Assembly: GCA_017303875.1 (NCBI GenBank)
Contig: JAFLBP010000009.1
Span: forward strand, 119,985 to 183,984
Direction: 5' to 3'
DNA from: Chitinophagales bacterium
GTDB taxonomy: Bacteria; Bacteroidota; Bacteroidia; Chitinophagales; Saprospiraceae
Length of the DNA stretch: 64,000 nt
Shown here: piece after piece, positions 15,976 through 24,499 of the stretch
Layout of the letters: each line of letters begins with the position of its first letter
Position numbering within the stretch: the first letter of the stretch is position 1
The notes under the pieces: model-generated
What the model was told of the DNA's origin: nothing
Database searches by the model: none
What the model saw: the letters and a program-made list of their open reading frames with translations, nothing else
Program-made: the position numbers and the translations under genes

Positions 15976-18933
15976 TCAATCCAATGTCTTGATTTCCGCT
16001 TGCACTTTGCCTAAAAACTTTTGAAACTCCACATGCTGCGGCGCATCGCGCACCAATTCGAGCCAAAGCTTTTCGGCAGATTGAAAATACGCTTTGGCTT
16101 TTTTATTGTCGTTTTGGGCTCTGCTGATTTCTGCCAATTGGCAATACGAAACCGCCAAGCCGCTTTTGAACGTCACATTTTGCGGATAGGTTGCGTAGAG
16201 TTCTTCTTCTAATCGGTTGTATTTCTCAAAAAATCCCAAGGCCTTGTCCAAATTACCCAAACTGCAGTGCGTCATTCCGAGGTATTGATACGAAACCGCC
16301 AGGCCGTTTTTGAACGACACATTTTGCGGATAGGCCGCGTAGAGTTCTTCTTCTAATCGGTTGTATTCCTCAAAAAATTTCAAGACCTTGTCCAAATTGC
16401 TCAAACTACTGTGAATCAATCCGAGGTGTTGATACGAAACCGCCAAGCCGTTTTTGAACTCCACATTTTGCGGATAAGCCGCGTAAAGTTCTTTTTCTAA
16501 TCGATTGCATGCTTCAAAAAATCCCAAGGCCTTGTCTAAATTGCCCAAACGGCTGTGCGTATCGCCGAGGTATTGATACGAAATCGCCAAACCGTTTTTA
16601 AACGCCACATTTTGCGGATAGGCAGCGTAGAGTTCTTCTATTAATTGGTTGGAATCTTCAAAAAATTCCAAGACCTTATCCCTATTGCCCAAACTACTGT
16701 GAATCAATCCGAGGTGTTGATACGAAACCGACAAGCCGTTTTTGAACGCCACATTTTGCGGATCGGCCGCGTAGAGTTCTTGACCTAATTTATTAAATTC
16801 TTCAAAAAACCCCAAGGCCTTGTCTATATTACCCAAACGGCTGTGCGTCTCGCCGAGGTGTTGATACGAAATCGCCAAGCCGTTTTTGAAATCCACATTT
16901 TGCGGATCGGCAGCGTAGAGTTCTTCTTCTAATCGGTTGTATGTTTCAAAAAATTCCAGGGCCTTGTCCAAATTACCCAAGCTGCTGTGCGTTTCGCCGA
17001 GTTTTTCATACGAAATCGCCAAGCCGTTTTTGAAATGGGCGTTATCGGGTTCGGCAGCACACAAGGCGGTTAGTATATCCAGCATTTTTTGGTAGGATTG
17101 CAGCATTAGCGCCAAATTGCCGGTGTCTTTGTGATAATTACCGATATTTTGAGATAAATAAGCTACATCAGCATCAACAGGCAAGGCATAAATCACAGCA
17201 GCTCCCAGGCGCGCAAATACTGTGGCTTGTTGGTAGTTGTCGCTATGGCGCTTGTCATTGTTCAATCCTGTGATTAAGGTGTCAACTAAGGTTCGACAAT
17301 CCTCCAGCAAGCGCTCCGCATTTTTCATACGCGTCACCTCTTGAATCACAGGACTGATTTTAAATGTACTATCCGCTTTTCGGTATTCGAGCCAGCCTTT
17401 TTCTTCCAGACTGCCGAGGTGCTCTAAAATCTCTTCGTCGCTGCGGAGCAAGGTAGTGAGCAGAGCATAGGCAATATTTTCAGCGGACAGCACCGCGAGG
17501 TTGCTCAGTACATGGCGTTCTGCGTCGCGCAACTGAGCCAAATCGTACAGGGCAGCGATAATGTCCTTAGGCTCGGCTTCGCGGAGTTGCTCGCTGCCAT
17601 ACACTACCGCCACTGTTTTGTTTTTGAGGGCCAGCAAGCCCTTTTCCTGCAAATCGCGCAATAAATCCGCCAAAGTGTAGCGCAGGGTAAAGCGATTGAA
17701 CACCGCCATATTTTTAGCCAGGAGCTCCGTCACCAGGGTATTGTAGCCCACCGCTTTTAGCACATCGTGCAGTATGGGCAGGTCGGCGTCGGGCAGCTCG
17801 GGGTAGTAGTGTTTAAACAAGGTTACGGCTTCTGCTTTCGCCAGAGGCCGCACTTCATGCACTTGCATATCGGCGAGTTTGCGCACCCGCGAGGTCAGCA
17901 GGATATGGCAATTGGGCAATTGGCAGAGCGTAGTGTAGTATTTTTTCAAGTCCGTCGCGTCGTTGGCATTGTCAAACACCAACAGGCAGGGCGTATCCAA
18001 ATTATTAATCGCTACCGCAATACGGCGGACTTGGGCCTCCGTATCATCGTCCTGCTCAAAATGCACACCCAGGGCATTTCTCAGCGTCACCAAAGCCGCT
18101 CCGATGCCCGTATCGGCATAAAGCCAGGCCAGGTGTTTGTAGCGCTCGGCGTGGGCATACCAGTACTTAGCCGCCAGCGTGGTTTTACCAATGCCGCCTT
18201 CGCCATTCACCAGCACTAATAAGCGATGTTGGGCCTGGTATTGGGTTTCAATGGCGTTCAGGTCGTTTTCCCGGCCGATGAACAGGTCAGTGTTGAAGGG
18301 TGGATTGGTGAGGAGGCGGGCGGGTTTCTCCAATAAACTACCAAAAAGAGCCGTATCAATTTTATCAATATTGTAAATCTTATCGGCAATTTGTATATCA
18401 GATTTGCCCTGTGCTTTTAGTATGCTCTGGAAAGCAAGTAACAATTCGTGAATATCGCTGGTTTTGTTTTTGAGGTATTCCAGGGTTTGCTCCACCTCTA
18501 CTTCTTTTACCGTTCTGCTTTCATGGACTTTTTGTTTAAACACTTCCCAAAACTGTTCAATCTCTGCTGTTACATCCACATTTTTAGCCTTCACATCATC
18601 GCCCACTTTTAAAGCTTCCACACAATGGGCAATCGCACGCCAGAGCATTGCTTCACTATTGCGTACATTTTTTTCCCCGTAATAAAAGTTGAAAAACACT
18701 TGCCCAATGCTTTCTTCCCTAAAAAAAGCCATAACAACAGCGTCTTTTTCTAAGAATCGGAACTCGACCAAAGCCTCAACATAACGGTCGGGAAAGTCGT
18801 GCAAATTTGGCGATGTACCTAACTGCTTTAAAACCGTTTGTACCGTTTCATTTTTAGCAGTTTTACTTTTTATGGCTTTACCAAAATCATAGATAATGGA
18901 AGCCCCAATATTGAGTAATAAATCTCCGAGCAT
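15976..18933 (-). CDS. NLR-like STAND protein: NB-ARC NTPase plus TPR repeats
   Basis: Protein of 985 aa. Residues 1-180 are an uncharacterised, mainly helical N-terminal domain. Residues 185-197 read KIYNIDKIDTALF, a motif shared with the C-terminus of the protein encoded immediately upstream. NB-ARC follows: FIGRENDLNAIE at 218-229, Walker A G244-EGGIGKTT, Walker B CLLVFDNAN at 316-324, a sensor-like HILLTSR at 343-349, then winged-helix-like segments. Residues about 630-985 are seven TPR-like units of 48 aa, six of them nearly identical (FKNGLAISYQHLGETHS type), giving a 144-bp DNA tandem repeat at about 16150-17050. It lies 6 bp after the effector gene. Known family logic: TPRs sense, NB-ARC oligomerises, effector fires. 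Antiphage role is inference. Confidence 0.88.
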   Translation of the reverse strand: MLGDLLLNIGASIIYDFGKAIKSKTAKNETVQTVLKQLGTSPNLHDFPDRYVEALVEFRFLEKDAVVMAFFREESIGQVFFNFYYGEKNVRNSEAMLWRAIAHCVEALKVGDDVKAKNVDVTAEIEQFWEVFKQKVHESRTVKEVEVEQTLEYLKNKTSDIHELLLAFQSILKAQGKSDIQIADKIYNIDKIDTALFGSLLEKPARLLTNPPFNTDLFIGRENDLNAIETQYQAQHRLLVLVNGEGGIGKTTLAAKYWYAHAERYKHLAWLYADTGIGAALVTLRNALGVHFEQDDDTEAQVRRIAVAINNLDTPCLLVFDNANDATDLKKYYTTLCQLPNCHILLTSRVRKLADMQVHEVRPLAKAEAVTLFKHYYPELPDADLPILHDVLKAVGYNTLVTELLAKNMAVFNRFTLRYTLADLLRDLQEKGLLALKNKTVAVVYGSEQLREAEPKDIIAALYDLAQLRDAERHVLSNLAVLSAENIAYALLTTLLRSDEEILEHLGSLEEKGWLEYRKADSTFKISPVIQEVTRMKNAERLLEDCRTLVDTLITGLNNDKRHSDNYQQATVFARLGAAVIYALPVDADVAYLSQNIGNYHKDTGNLALMLQSYQKMLDILTALCAAEPDNAHFKNGLAISYEKLGETHSSLGNLDKALEFFETYNRLEEELYAADPQNVDFKNGLAISYQHLGETHSRLGNIDKALGFFEEFNKLGQELYAADPQNVAFKNGLSVSYQHLGLIHSSLGNRDKVLEFFEDSNQLIEELYAAYPQNVAFKNGLAISYQYLGDTHSRLGNLDKALGFFEACNRLEKELYAAYPQNVEFKNGLAVSYQHLGLIHSSLSNLDKVLKFFEEYNRLEEELYAAYPQNVSFKNGLAVSYQYLGMTHCSLGNLDKALGFFEKYNRLEEELYATYPQNVTFKSGLAVSYCQLAEISRAQNDNKKAKAYFQSAEKLWLELVRDAPQHVEFQKFLGKVQAEIKTLD
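16150..17050. repeat. 144-bp tandem repeats encoding TPR units
   Basis: Six near-identical and one degenerate 48-codon units within the NLR-like gene. Each carries words such as CCGTTTTTGAACGCCACATT and CGTAGAGTTCTTC at a constant 144-bp interval. The high DNA identity points to recent unit duplication or conversion and makes copy number likely to vary between strains. Confidence 0.8.
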
Positions 18934-18939
18934 AGGTTG

Positions 18940-19581
18940 TTAAGAAAAATTAGCATTATCAATATGGCCGATATTATAAATCTTCCCGGCATTCTGAATG
19001 GTTGTATCTCCAATATGCACATCGCCGCCCGCTGTGATGCTTGCGTCGAGGACGACATTTTTGCTGTTTTCAATCGAAACGATTGTCGTCTTTTCCTCCC
19101 GCCGAAACTCCACAAACCCCACCTCCTCCAAGCGTTCCAGTTCTTTGTTGAACTGGTTCCACAGGTCGTCTTCGTTGTTGAAAACGGCATAAAAATGCTT
19201 CAAATCCGAGAGTTTTTGCTTGAAAACATCGAGGCTTGGGTCGGTCGGCACGTTATCCGCCGTTTTGAAATAGGTAAAAATAAAGGGTTTGTTTTTGGAC
19301 TGGAACTGCCCAAAAGCCTGCTCAAATTCCTCCTCGGTGTACATGCCCATCTTAGTCCAGGCCAGCAGCACGAACAGGTCGGCTTCGCGCACATAGTTGT
19401 TGTATTCACTTTGCGAGCCATCGGAGGCGAGGCGGGCGGAGAGGTCTTCCCAAATATCGAGGTGCAGGAAAACGCCCCGATCGAACCAGGCTTTGCATTT
19501 GCGATAGATTTCCTGCTCGAACCTGTCGCGTTCGGGTTTGAGTTCTTTGGAGGAGGCGAGGAAAATTTTGATTTTTTTCAC
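18940..19581 (-). CDS. DUF4062/TIR-like effector with C-terminal signalling motif
   Basis: Protein of 213 aa. GTG at 19581 is chosen: it gives MKKIKIFLASSKELKPERDRF, the expected first strand and helix of the family, whereas the longer TTG frame runs upstream of the likely -7 box. Residues 1-150 show the TIR/DUF4062 pattern: IFLASS, LHLDIWEDL, SEYNNYVREADLFVLLAWTKMGMYTEEEFEQAF, KPFIFTYFK. Residues about 165-213 change to a beta-rich tail (NSKNVVLDASITAGGDVHIG) ending KIYNIGHIDNANF at 200-212. The same motif stands before NB-ARC in the downstream gene, 6 bp away. Inference: the tail recruits this effector to the activated NLR, as in amyloid-type signalling pairs. Enzymatic activity (for example NAD hydrolysis) is not shown. 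Confidence 0.8.
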   Translation of the reverse strand: MKKIKIFLASSKELKPERDRFEQEIYRKCKAWFDRGVFLHLDIWEDLSARLASDGSQSEYNNYVREADLFVLLAWTKMGMYTEEEFEQAFGQFQSKNKPFIFTYFKTADNVPTDPSLDVFKQKLSDLKHFYAVFNNEDDLWNQFNKELERLEEVGFVEFRREEKTTIVSIENSKNVVLDASITAGGDVHIGDTTIQNAGKIYNIGHIDNANFS

Positions 19582-19591
19582 GGGCGGCCTG

Positions 19592-19624
19592 TTTGGTATT
19601 GATTTGCGAAGCAAATATACCAAA
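19592..19624 (-). promoter_or_regulatory. Palindromic operator-like site containing a -7 box for the effector-NLR operon
   Basis: Nested inverted repeat: outer arms TTTGGTAT/ATACCAAA (19592-19599, 19617-19624) and inner ATTTGC/GCAAAT. Read on the minus strand it contains TATATTTG (TAnnTTTG), the Bacteroidota -7 element, placed about 30-40 bp before the GTG start. No convincing -33 TTTG at standard spacing was found. A repressor bound to the palindrome would cover the promoter (inference). Confidence 0.5.
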
Positions 19625-19721
19625 ATACCTCCAAGTAATCATCATTTAAGCTATACAGGCAATGCGCTAAGCATCAAGTGCCAAAAGGAGTTACCCCGAC
19701 CGCAACGCCCCCCTTCCCCCC

Positions 19722-21722
19722 TCACTCAAACCCCACACCTTCCGTTTTCATCGGCCAGTTGTCGGTGCGGAACGGCGCAATGGGAAAACCCTCAGCGGTG
19801 TACAAATTGACGTCGTTGGGGTCGTCGGCCCAGGCATAACGCAGGGCCACAGGCTGGGGCACGGCGTCGCAGTACACCTGCACCGTGTTGCCGATTACCT
19901 GCGCCTTGGCGTAGTGAAATACTTTGTCGGCCCCGGCCAGCTCAAAACCATGCACATAGCCGTACTGGTTGCGCACCTGCAAAGCTTCGGTTTCGCCCGG
20001 AAAAAACACCTGTGCCACGGCGCCGTCGAAGCGGACTTCTGCCCGACTGGGACTTCCCGGACGCAGCTTTTCCCCGTATGCCGCGCGAAGGGCTTCGCGG
20101 GCCAAACGCCGGCCCACGTCAAGTTTGTTTTTGGGGTGAATATCGCGGCTTTCGCCTACGTCTATCGTCACGGCCATGCCGGTGGCAGGCAGTTGAAGCG
20201 CCAGCGCCTGTGCTTCGCGCAGTTCGGCCCACTCGCTGCCGGTGTTCGAGACGCCGTGCGCGGCTTCATAATTGGCTAATTGGACAAACAAAAAAGGCAT
20301 TTCCGGCTGCTTCCACAAGCGCCGCCAGTCGCGGATGAGCAAGGGAAATGCATCGCGGTAGGCTTTGGCGCGGATGGCGTTGGTCTCTCCCTGATACCAG
20401 ATGACGCCGCGGAGGGCAAAATGCGTGAGCGGATGAATCATGGCGTTGTAAATGGCCACGCCAAGGTTGTTGCTGTTGTGTACAAAATAATGCGGCTCGG
20501 CAAACGAGGGCATGATCTTCCATTCGCCGGATAAATCAATGCGTCCGATCGCCGTTTTCAGGAAAAAATCGGATTCCGGTCCGCGCATGCCCATTTCCAC
20601 CCAACCCGTGGCATCGGCTAATTTTTGCTTGAATACGAGCCGGTTTTTGCCCGCCTTCAGCGCCGAAGCCGGCACGGAAAACTCCACGCCGCCGTGATTT
20701 TTCCCCGACCATATTTTACGCCCGTTCATATACAGTTCGGCAGCCAGATCGCCGTGGCCGAGGTGCAAAACGGCATCTGCCGTTGCGGCTTTTTCGGCCA
20801 GCTTGAACTCAATCGCCATGTAGCCGCTGCCGCGAAACGCCCAGATATTTTGCCAGTCCCACGCAAAGGTGGGCTTGGCCGTTTTCCAGGAAGTAATGTC
20901 GCAGGCGGGATCCAAATAGGCCGCTTCTTCCTCAGCGCCGGGATCGGCGCGCGGTCCGCCAAACACGTAATTTTTTACTTTTTCAAGCGAAAAACGGTCG
21001 GCGTCGGCCCAGTTGGCCGGAAAATTGGCCGCATAGGCTTTGAATTGCTCCGACTGGCGCATGCCTTCCAGACTAATCCAGCTCTCCACCTGCGAGCCGC
21101 CCCAGGAGCTGTTGACGATGCCCACCGGCACCTTGTAGCGCTCGGCTAAGTCGCGGGCAAAAAAGTAGGCCACGGCACTGAAATGCTGCACGCTGTTATC
21201 GTCGCAAACGGTCCATTGGCCGGCATCTAAGCTGTCTAAGGGTGTCAGGCTGACGGCGTGGTTGACCTTAAAATGGCGGATATGCGGGAAGGCGTCGGCG
21301 CGGGTTTGCTCCGGCGGGTAGCCGGAGTCGCGGATGCTCCATTCCATATTCGATTGCCCGGAAGCTAACCAGACCTCTCCGATGAGTACATCCCGGAGCT
21401 GGATTTCCGATTGCCCGTCGCTGATCTGTATCTGGTGGGCCCTCAGGTCGCCGGCCGGGGTTCTGACGATAACCGACCAGCGACGCGAGGCGTCCGCTTG
21501 TGCCTTGATGGGCGTATTGCCGTTCCAGGAGCAACGTACCTGTACGCTACTGCCGGGGCGGTGCCAGCCCCAGATTTCGACCTCGGTATTTTGCTGCAAT
21601 ACCATGTGGCTGCCGAACACGTCGGCTAAGCGCAACTGCGCGCCGGCGGTATTGGACAAAAAGGCCATAAGCAGTACGATTAGTGTTTTTTGAAGCCGCC
21701 CGGAACCTTTTTTAAATAGCAT
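19722..21722 (-). CDS. Sialate O-acetylesterase (SGNH-type)
   Basis: Secreted esterase of 666 aa. ATG at 21722 is chosen because MLFKKGSGRLQKTLIVLLMAF leads into a signal peptide ending near AGAQ; an earlier start would lie deep inside the upstream gene, and this one overlaps it by only 11 bp. Conserved blocks include LADVFGSHMVLQQ, VWLASGQSNMEWSI (nucleophile Ser in GQSN), GIVNSSWGGSQVESWI, and GVIWYQGETNA. A jelly-roll insert occupies roughly residues 270-360. It would remove O-acetyl groups from sialic acid or acetylated glycans in the periplasm, and it closes a PUL-like gene run on this strand. Confidence 0.92.
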   Translation of the reverse strand: MLFKKGSGRLQKTLIVLLMAFLSNTAGAQLRLADVFGSHMVLQQNTEVEIWGWHRPGSSVQVRCSWNGNTPIKAQADASRRWSVIVRTPAGDLRAHQIQISDGQSEIQLRDVLIGEVWLASGQSNMEWSIRDSGYPPEQTRADAFPHIRHFKVNHAVSLTPLDSLDAGQWTVCDDNSVQHFSAVAYFFARDLAERYKVPVGIVNSSWGGSQVESWISLEGMRQSEQFKAYAANFPANWADADRFSLEKVKNYVFGGPRADPGAEEEAAYLDPACDITSWKTAKPTFAWDWQNIWAFRGSGYMAIEFKLAEKAATADAVLHLGHGDLAAELYMNGRKIWSGKNHGGVEFSVPASALKAGKNRLVFKQKLADATGWVEMGMRGPESDFFLKTAIGRIDLSGEWKIMPSFAEPHYFVHNSNNLGVAIYNAMIHPLTHFALRGVIWYQGETNAIRAKAYRDAFPLLIRDWRRLWKQPEMPFLFVQLANYEAAHGVSNTGSEWAELREAQALALQLPATGMAVTIDVGESRDIHPKNKLDVGRRLAREALRAAYGEKLRPGSPSRAEVRFDGAVAQVFFPGETEALQVRNQYGYVHGFELAGADKVFHYAKAQVIGNTVQVYCDAVPQPVALRYAWADDPNDVNLYTAEGFPIAPFRTDNWPMKTEGVGFE

Positions 21723-22008
21723 CGTAGATGACAACTTTTGTCCAGAGGTGTGCGCAGTTTTTAACAAAATCAAGGTGAATGGGGTGTTTTTGATACACTT
21801 CCTCGGCAGCGCCGTCGGCAAAAATACTCAGCCAGGAAAACGTGTACCCGCGCTCAATGACGGGCCGGTCGGTTGGCGCCGGAACGCCGATATGCCATTG
21901 CTGAATGGCCTCAATGGCGGTGAGGGTTTCAAGTCCGGCGCGCAAAGCCGCCTGGTCGGCCGCCGTAGCCTCCGGCGACATGTAGAAGAAAACGTGATGG
22001 ATAAACAT
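21712..22008 (-). CDS. Dabb (stress-responsive A/B barrel) family protein
   Basis: Protein of 98 aa with the Dabb fold pattern: MFIHHVFFYMSPEATAAD at the start, QWHIGVPAPT, YTFSWLSIFADGAAEEVYQKHPIHLDFV, and the C-terminal strand TKVVIYDAI. Dabb proteins are small dimeric alpha/beta barrels, some catalytic, most unassigned. It lies between the GMC oxidoreductase and the acetylesterase and overlaps the latter's start by 11 bp, so it is probably co-expressed with carbohydrate genes. No specific substrate is evident. Confidence 0.88.
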   Translation of the reverse strand: MFIHHVFFYMSPEATAADQAALRAGLETLTAIEAIQQWHIGVPAPTDRPVIERGYTFSWLSIFADGAAEEVYQKHPIHLDFVKNCAHLWTKVVIYDAI

Positions 22009-22013
22009 GTTTT

Positions 22014-22205
22014 TGTAAGTGTTTATGTGTTTGAGTGTTTTGGTGTTTGGGTGTTTGGGTGTTTGGGTGTTTTAGTGTTTTAGTGTTTTGGTGCTTTAGG
22101 GTTTTGATATTATGGTGTTTTAGGGTTTTGGTATTATGGTGTTTTAGTGTCAAGAACACTTTATACAAAAACACTAAAACACTAAAACACTAAAACACAC
22201 AACCC
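22014..22205. repeat. Simple-sequence palindrome built from GTGTTTT/AAAACAC units
   Basis: Left part (22018-22147) is a run of 8-9 bp units such as GTGTTTGG, GTGTTTTA and GGGTTTTG. After a short unique spacer the right part (about 22163-22220) holds the complement (AAAACACT repeated), so the transcript can form a long stem. It fills the gap between the GMC and Dabb genes. Likely a slippage-prone hairpin or attenuator; no gene is present. Confidence 0.75.
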
Positions 22206-22225
22206 CCAAACCCCAAAACACTTTT

Positions 22226-23929
22226 TCAAAGCTCCTTTTTTTTCAAGGCCTTTACCGCAAAATCTACGGCGCGGGCGGTGAGTGCCATGTAGGTCAGTGA
22301 AGGGTTCTGGGTGCCGGTGGAGGCCATACAGGCGCCGTCGGTGACGAATACATTAGCGACCGCGTGCAGTTGGTTGTTGCCATTAACCATACTGGTTTTC
22401 GGGTCTTTGCCCATGCGTGCGGTGCCCATTTCATGGATGCCCCGGCCGGGTGGCTCGTGGTTGTCGTAGGCGCCTACATTTTTGAAGCCTGCTTTTTCCA
22501 GCATTTCCTGCATCATGGCGAGGCCGTCTTTCAGCATGGCCTCTTCATTGTCGCGCCATTGGCAGTCGAAATTAACGGTTGGCATACCCCAGGCGTCGGT
22601 TTTGGCTTTATCGAGCGTAAGTTTATTGTCGAAATGTGGCAGGCATTCCCCTTGCATGTGCAATCCGAGGTCCCAGTTGCCCGGGCGGGTCATGGCCGCT
22701 TTGAAGTCGGCGCCAAAACCTTCCTTGTATGCTCCGCTGGTCCAGGCTGCGCCGCGTTCGGCACTGCCGCCGATGGCATAACCGCGCACAAATTTATCTT
22801 GTTTGTCGCCAAGAATATTCCTGAAACGCGGAATATAAAATCCGGTCGGGCGGCGCCCCTTGTGGTAGTGGTCCTGAAAGCCGTCGAAACTGGCATACGC
22901 GCGGCCGCGGTAGCAGTGATCCATCAGGTAGTGGCCCAGCACGCCGCTGTCGTTGCCTAAGCCCTTGGGGAAACGCGCGGAGTCGGAGTTCAGCAGAATG
23001 GTCGTGGTATTAATGGTGCCGGCATTTACAAAAATGACTTTTGCATAATACTCGGTCATCGCTTTGGTGTTGGCGTCAATGACGCGCACCCCGGTGGCGC
23101 GGCCCTTTTTTTCATCATAGATAATGGAATGCACGATGCTGTCGGTGCGCAGGGTCATCTTTTTGGTCAGCGCGGCAGCCGCCAGGGTAGTGGCCTGACT
23201 GGCAAATGCGGCGCTGAACGGGCATCCGCGATGGCAAAGGTGGCGAAACTGGCAAGGCCCGCGATCATTGTGGCGCACGGTGAGGTTGGCGCTGCGGCCC
23301 TGCACTACCGGTATGCCGGGGAAAAACTTTTTCATTTCCGACTGGAAATGCTTTTCCACTACGGTCAATTCAATCGGCGGCAGGAATTCGCCGTCCGGAA
23401 TTTGCGGCAGCCCATCCCGATTGCCGTTGATGCCCGCATATTTTTCCACATAACTATACCAGGGCGCAATATCGGCGTAGCGGATGGGCCAGTCGGTTCC
23501 GTGCCCGTCGCGGCTGTTGGCTTCAAAATCAAAATCCGACCAGCGGTAGGTCTGTCTGGCCCACATGAGGCTTTTACCGCCTACATGGTAACCGCGAATC
23601 CAGTCGAAGGATTTGGTTTCCTGGTACGGGTGGTCGCTGTCGCGCACAAAAAGATGGCGGGTGCCGTCGTTGAAGGCATAGCACTTGGTCTGGATAGGGT
23701 AGTGCGCCTTGTCGTCGTTGGTGTGCATGTTGCGGTTTTCCAGCTCCCAGGGCGCTTTCATGGCCGTATGGTAGTCGGCGATGTGCTCTAATTTCCGGCC
23801 GCGTTCCAGCACAAGGGTTTTAAGACCTTTTTCGGTAAATTCTTTGGCAGCCCAGCCACCGGAAATACCCGAGCCAATTACAATGGCGTCGAAAGTCCTT
23901 TTTTTGACAGATGTCGTATTGGTATACAT
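22226..23929 (-). CDS. GMC-family FAD-dependent oxidoreductase
   Basis: Oxidoreductase of 567 aa; ATG at 23929 (MYTNTTSVKKRTFDAI) is preferred to an upstream TTG. The Rossmann motif AIVIGSGISGGWAAKEF is near the N-terminus, substrate-domain blocks include GGKSLMWARQTYRW, and the C-terminal FAD/active-site segment reads HEMGTARMG...NVFVTDGACMASTGTQNPSLTYMALTARAVDF. These are the features of the glucoside/gluconate dehydrogenase branch. The small subunit-3-like protein is encoded 17 bp upstream, the usual pairing for sugar dehydrogenases feeding electrons to the respiratory chain. A role in making keto-sugars from glycosides is inferred from family and context. Confidence 0.92.
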   Translation of the reverse strand: MYTNTTSVKKRTFDAIVIGSGISGGWAAKEFTEKGLKTLVLERGRKLEHIADYHTAMKAPWELENRNMHTNDDKAHYPIQTKCYAFNDGTRHLFVRDSDHPYQETKSFDWIRGYHVGGKSLMWARQTYRWSDFDFEANSRDGHGTDWPIRYADIAPWYSYVEKYAGINGNRDGLPQIPDGEFLPPIELTVVEKHFQSEMKKFFPGIPVVQGRSANLTVRHNDRGPCQFRHLCHRGCPFSAAFASQATTLAAAALTKKMTLRTDSIVHSIIYDEKKGRATGVRVIDANTKAMTEYYAKVIFVNAGTINTTTILLNSDSARFPKGLGNDSGVLGHYLMDHCYRGRAYASFDGFQDHYHKGRRPTGFYIPRFRNILGDKQDKFVRGYAIGGSAERGAAWTSGAYKEGFGADFKAAMTRPGNWDLGLHMQGECLPHFDNKLTLDKAKTDAWGMPTVNFDCQWRDNEEAMLKDGLAMMQEMLEKAGFKNVGAYDNHEPPGRGIHEMGTARMGKDPKTSMVNGNNQLHAVANVFVTDGACMASTGTQNPSLTYMALTARAVDFAVKALKKKEL

Positions 23930-23946
23930 AAGCAAGTTTGACGGGG

Positions 23947-24489
23947 TTAAAAAACGGGGGTCCAGGCTTTGGTGTCGGGTTCAATTTTCATATCGGCGGT
24001 CCAGCCGCCAGGCACGGGGTCGTAGTTCAGCGCCTGCGATGCGCCGATTTCGGAAGTAAAATACCCGTGCAATACCAACATTTTCAGGGTGTTGAAGAAT
24101 GGTTGTTCGTTTTTGTCGGAGCGTTTGCGGCTTTGCAGTTCGGTAAAAAACGCGATGCGCTCTTCGGCGGAGCAGTCGACGAAGGATTTGCCTGTTTTTT
24201 TGAAGCAGGCATCGTCGGTGCTGTTTAATTCGCCCCAAAAACGCTCCTGGCGTGCCTTGGGGAAGCAAAATTCGACCGCACGCGCGATGAAATCCGCAAC
24301 ACCGGCATCTTTGGCGCCGGGCGTGTCGGTGGTCGGAATGATGGTTTCAGCCATTTCCTCCAGCAGGCGTTTTCGATCTGGCGGACAAAAAGGCGCAGGG
24401 GCACTGAGGGCATTGGCTAACAGTTCTGGCGCCAGGGCAATTCCGCCCAAGAGCAAGGCAATGCGTTGGAAAGCGTCGCGTCGGGTCAT
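23947..24489 (-). CDS. Gluconate 2-dehydrogenase subunit 3-like protein
   Basis: Protein of 180 aa starting at ATG 24489, where MTRRDAFQRIALLLGGIALAPELLANALS forms a Tat-like/hydrophobic leader; the open frame upstream of this is read-through from the neighbouring gene. The body matches the subunit 3 family: LLEEMAETIIPTTDTPGAKDAGVADFI, KSFVDCSAEERIAFF, and LMLVLHGYFTSEIGASQALNYDPVPGGW. It is the chaperone or anchoring partner of the GMC oxidoreductase encoded 17 bp downstream and follows the FG-GAP lipoprotein gene by 10 bp, so all three are one transcription unit. Confidence 0.9.
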   Translation of the reverse strand: MTRRDAFQRIALLLGGIALAPELLANALSAPAPFCPPDRKRLLEEMAETIIPTTDTPGAKDAGVADFIARAVEFCFPKARQERFWGELNSTDDACFKKTGKSFVDCSAEERIAFFTELQSRKRSDKNEQPFFNTLKMLVLHGYFTSEIGASQALNYDPVPGGWTADMKIEPDTKAWTPVF

Positions 24490-24499
24490 AAGTTTGATA

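Noticed and set aside
19582..19623. TTG start for the effector gene
   Set aside because: It lies upstream of the putative -7 box, and the 14 extra residues do not fit the family's first strand.
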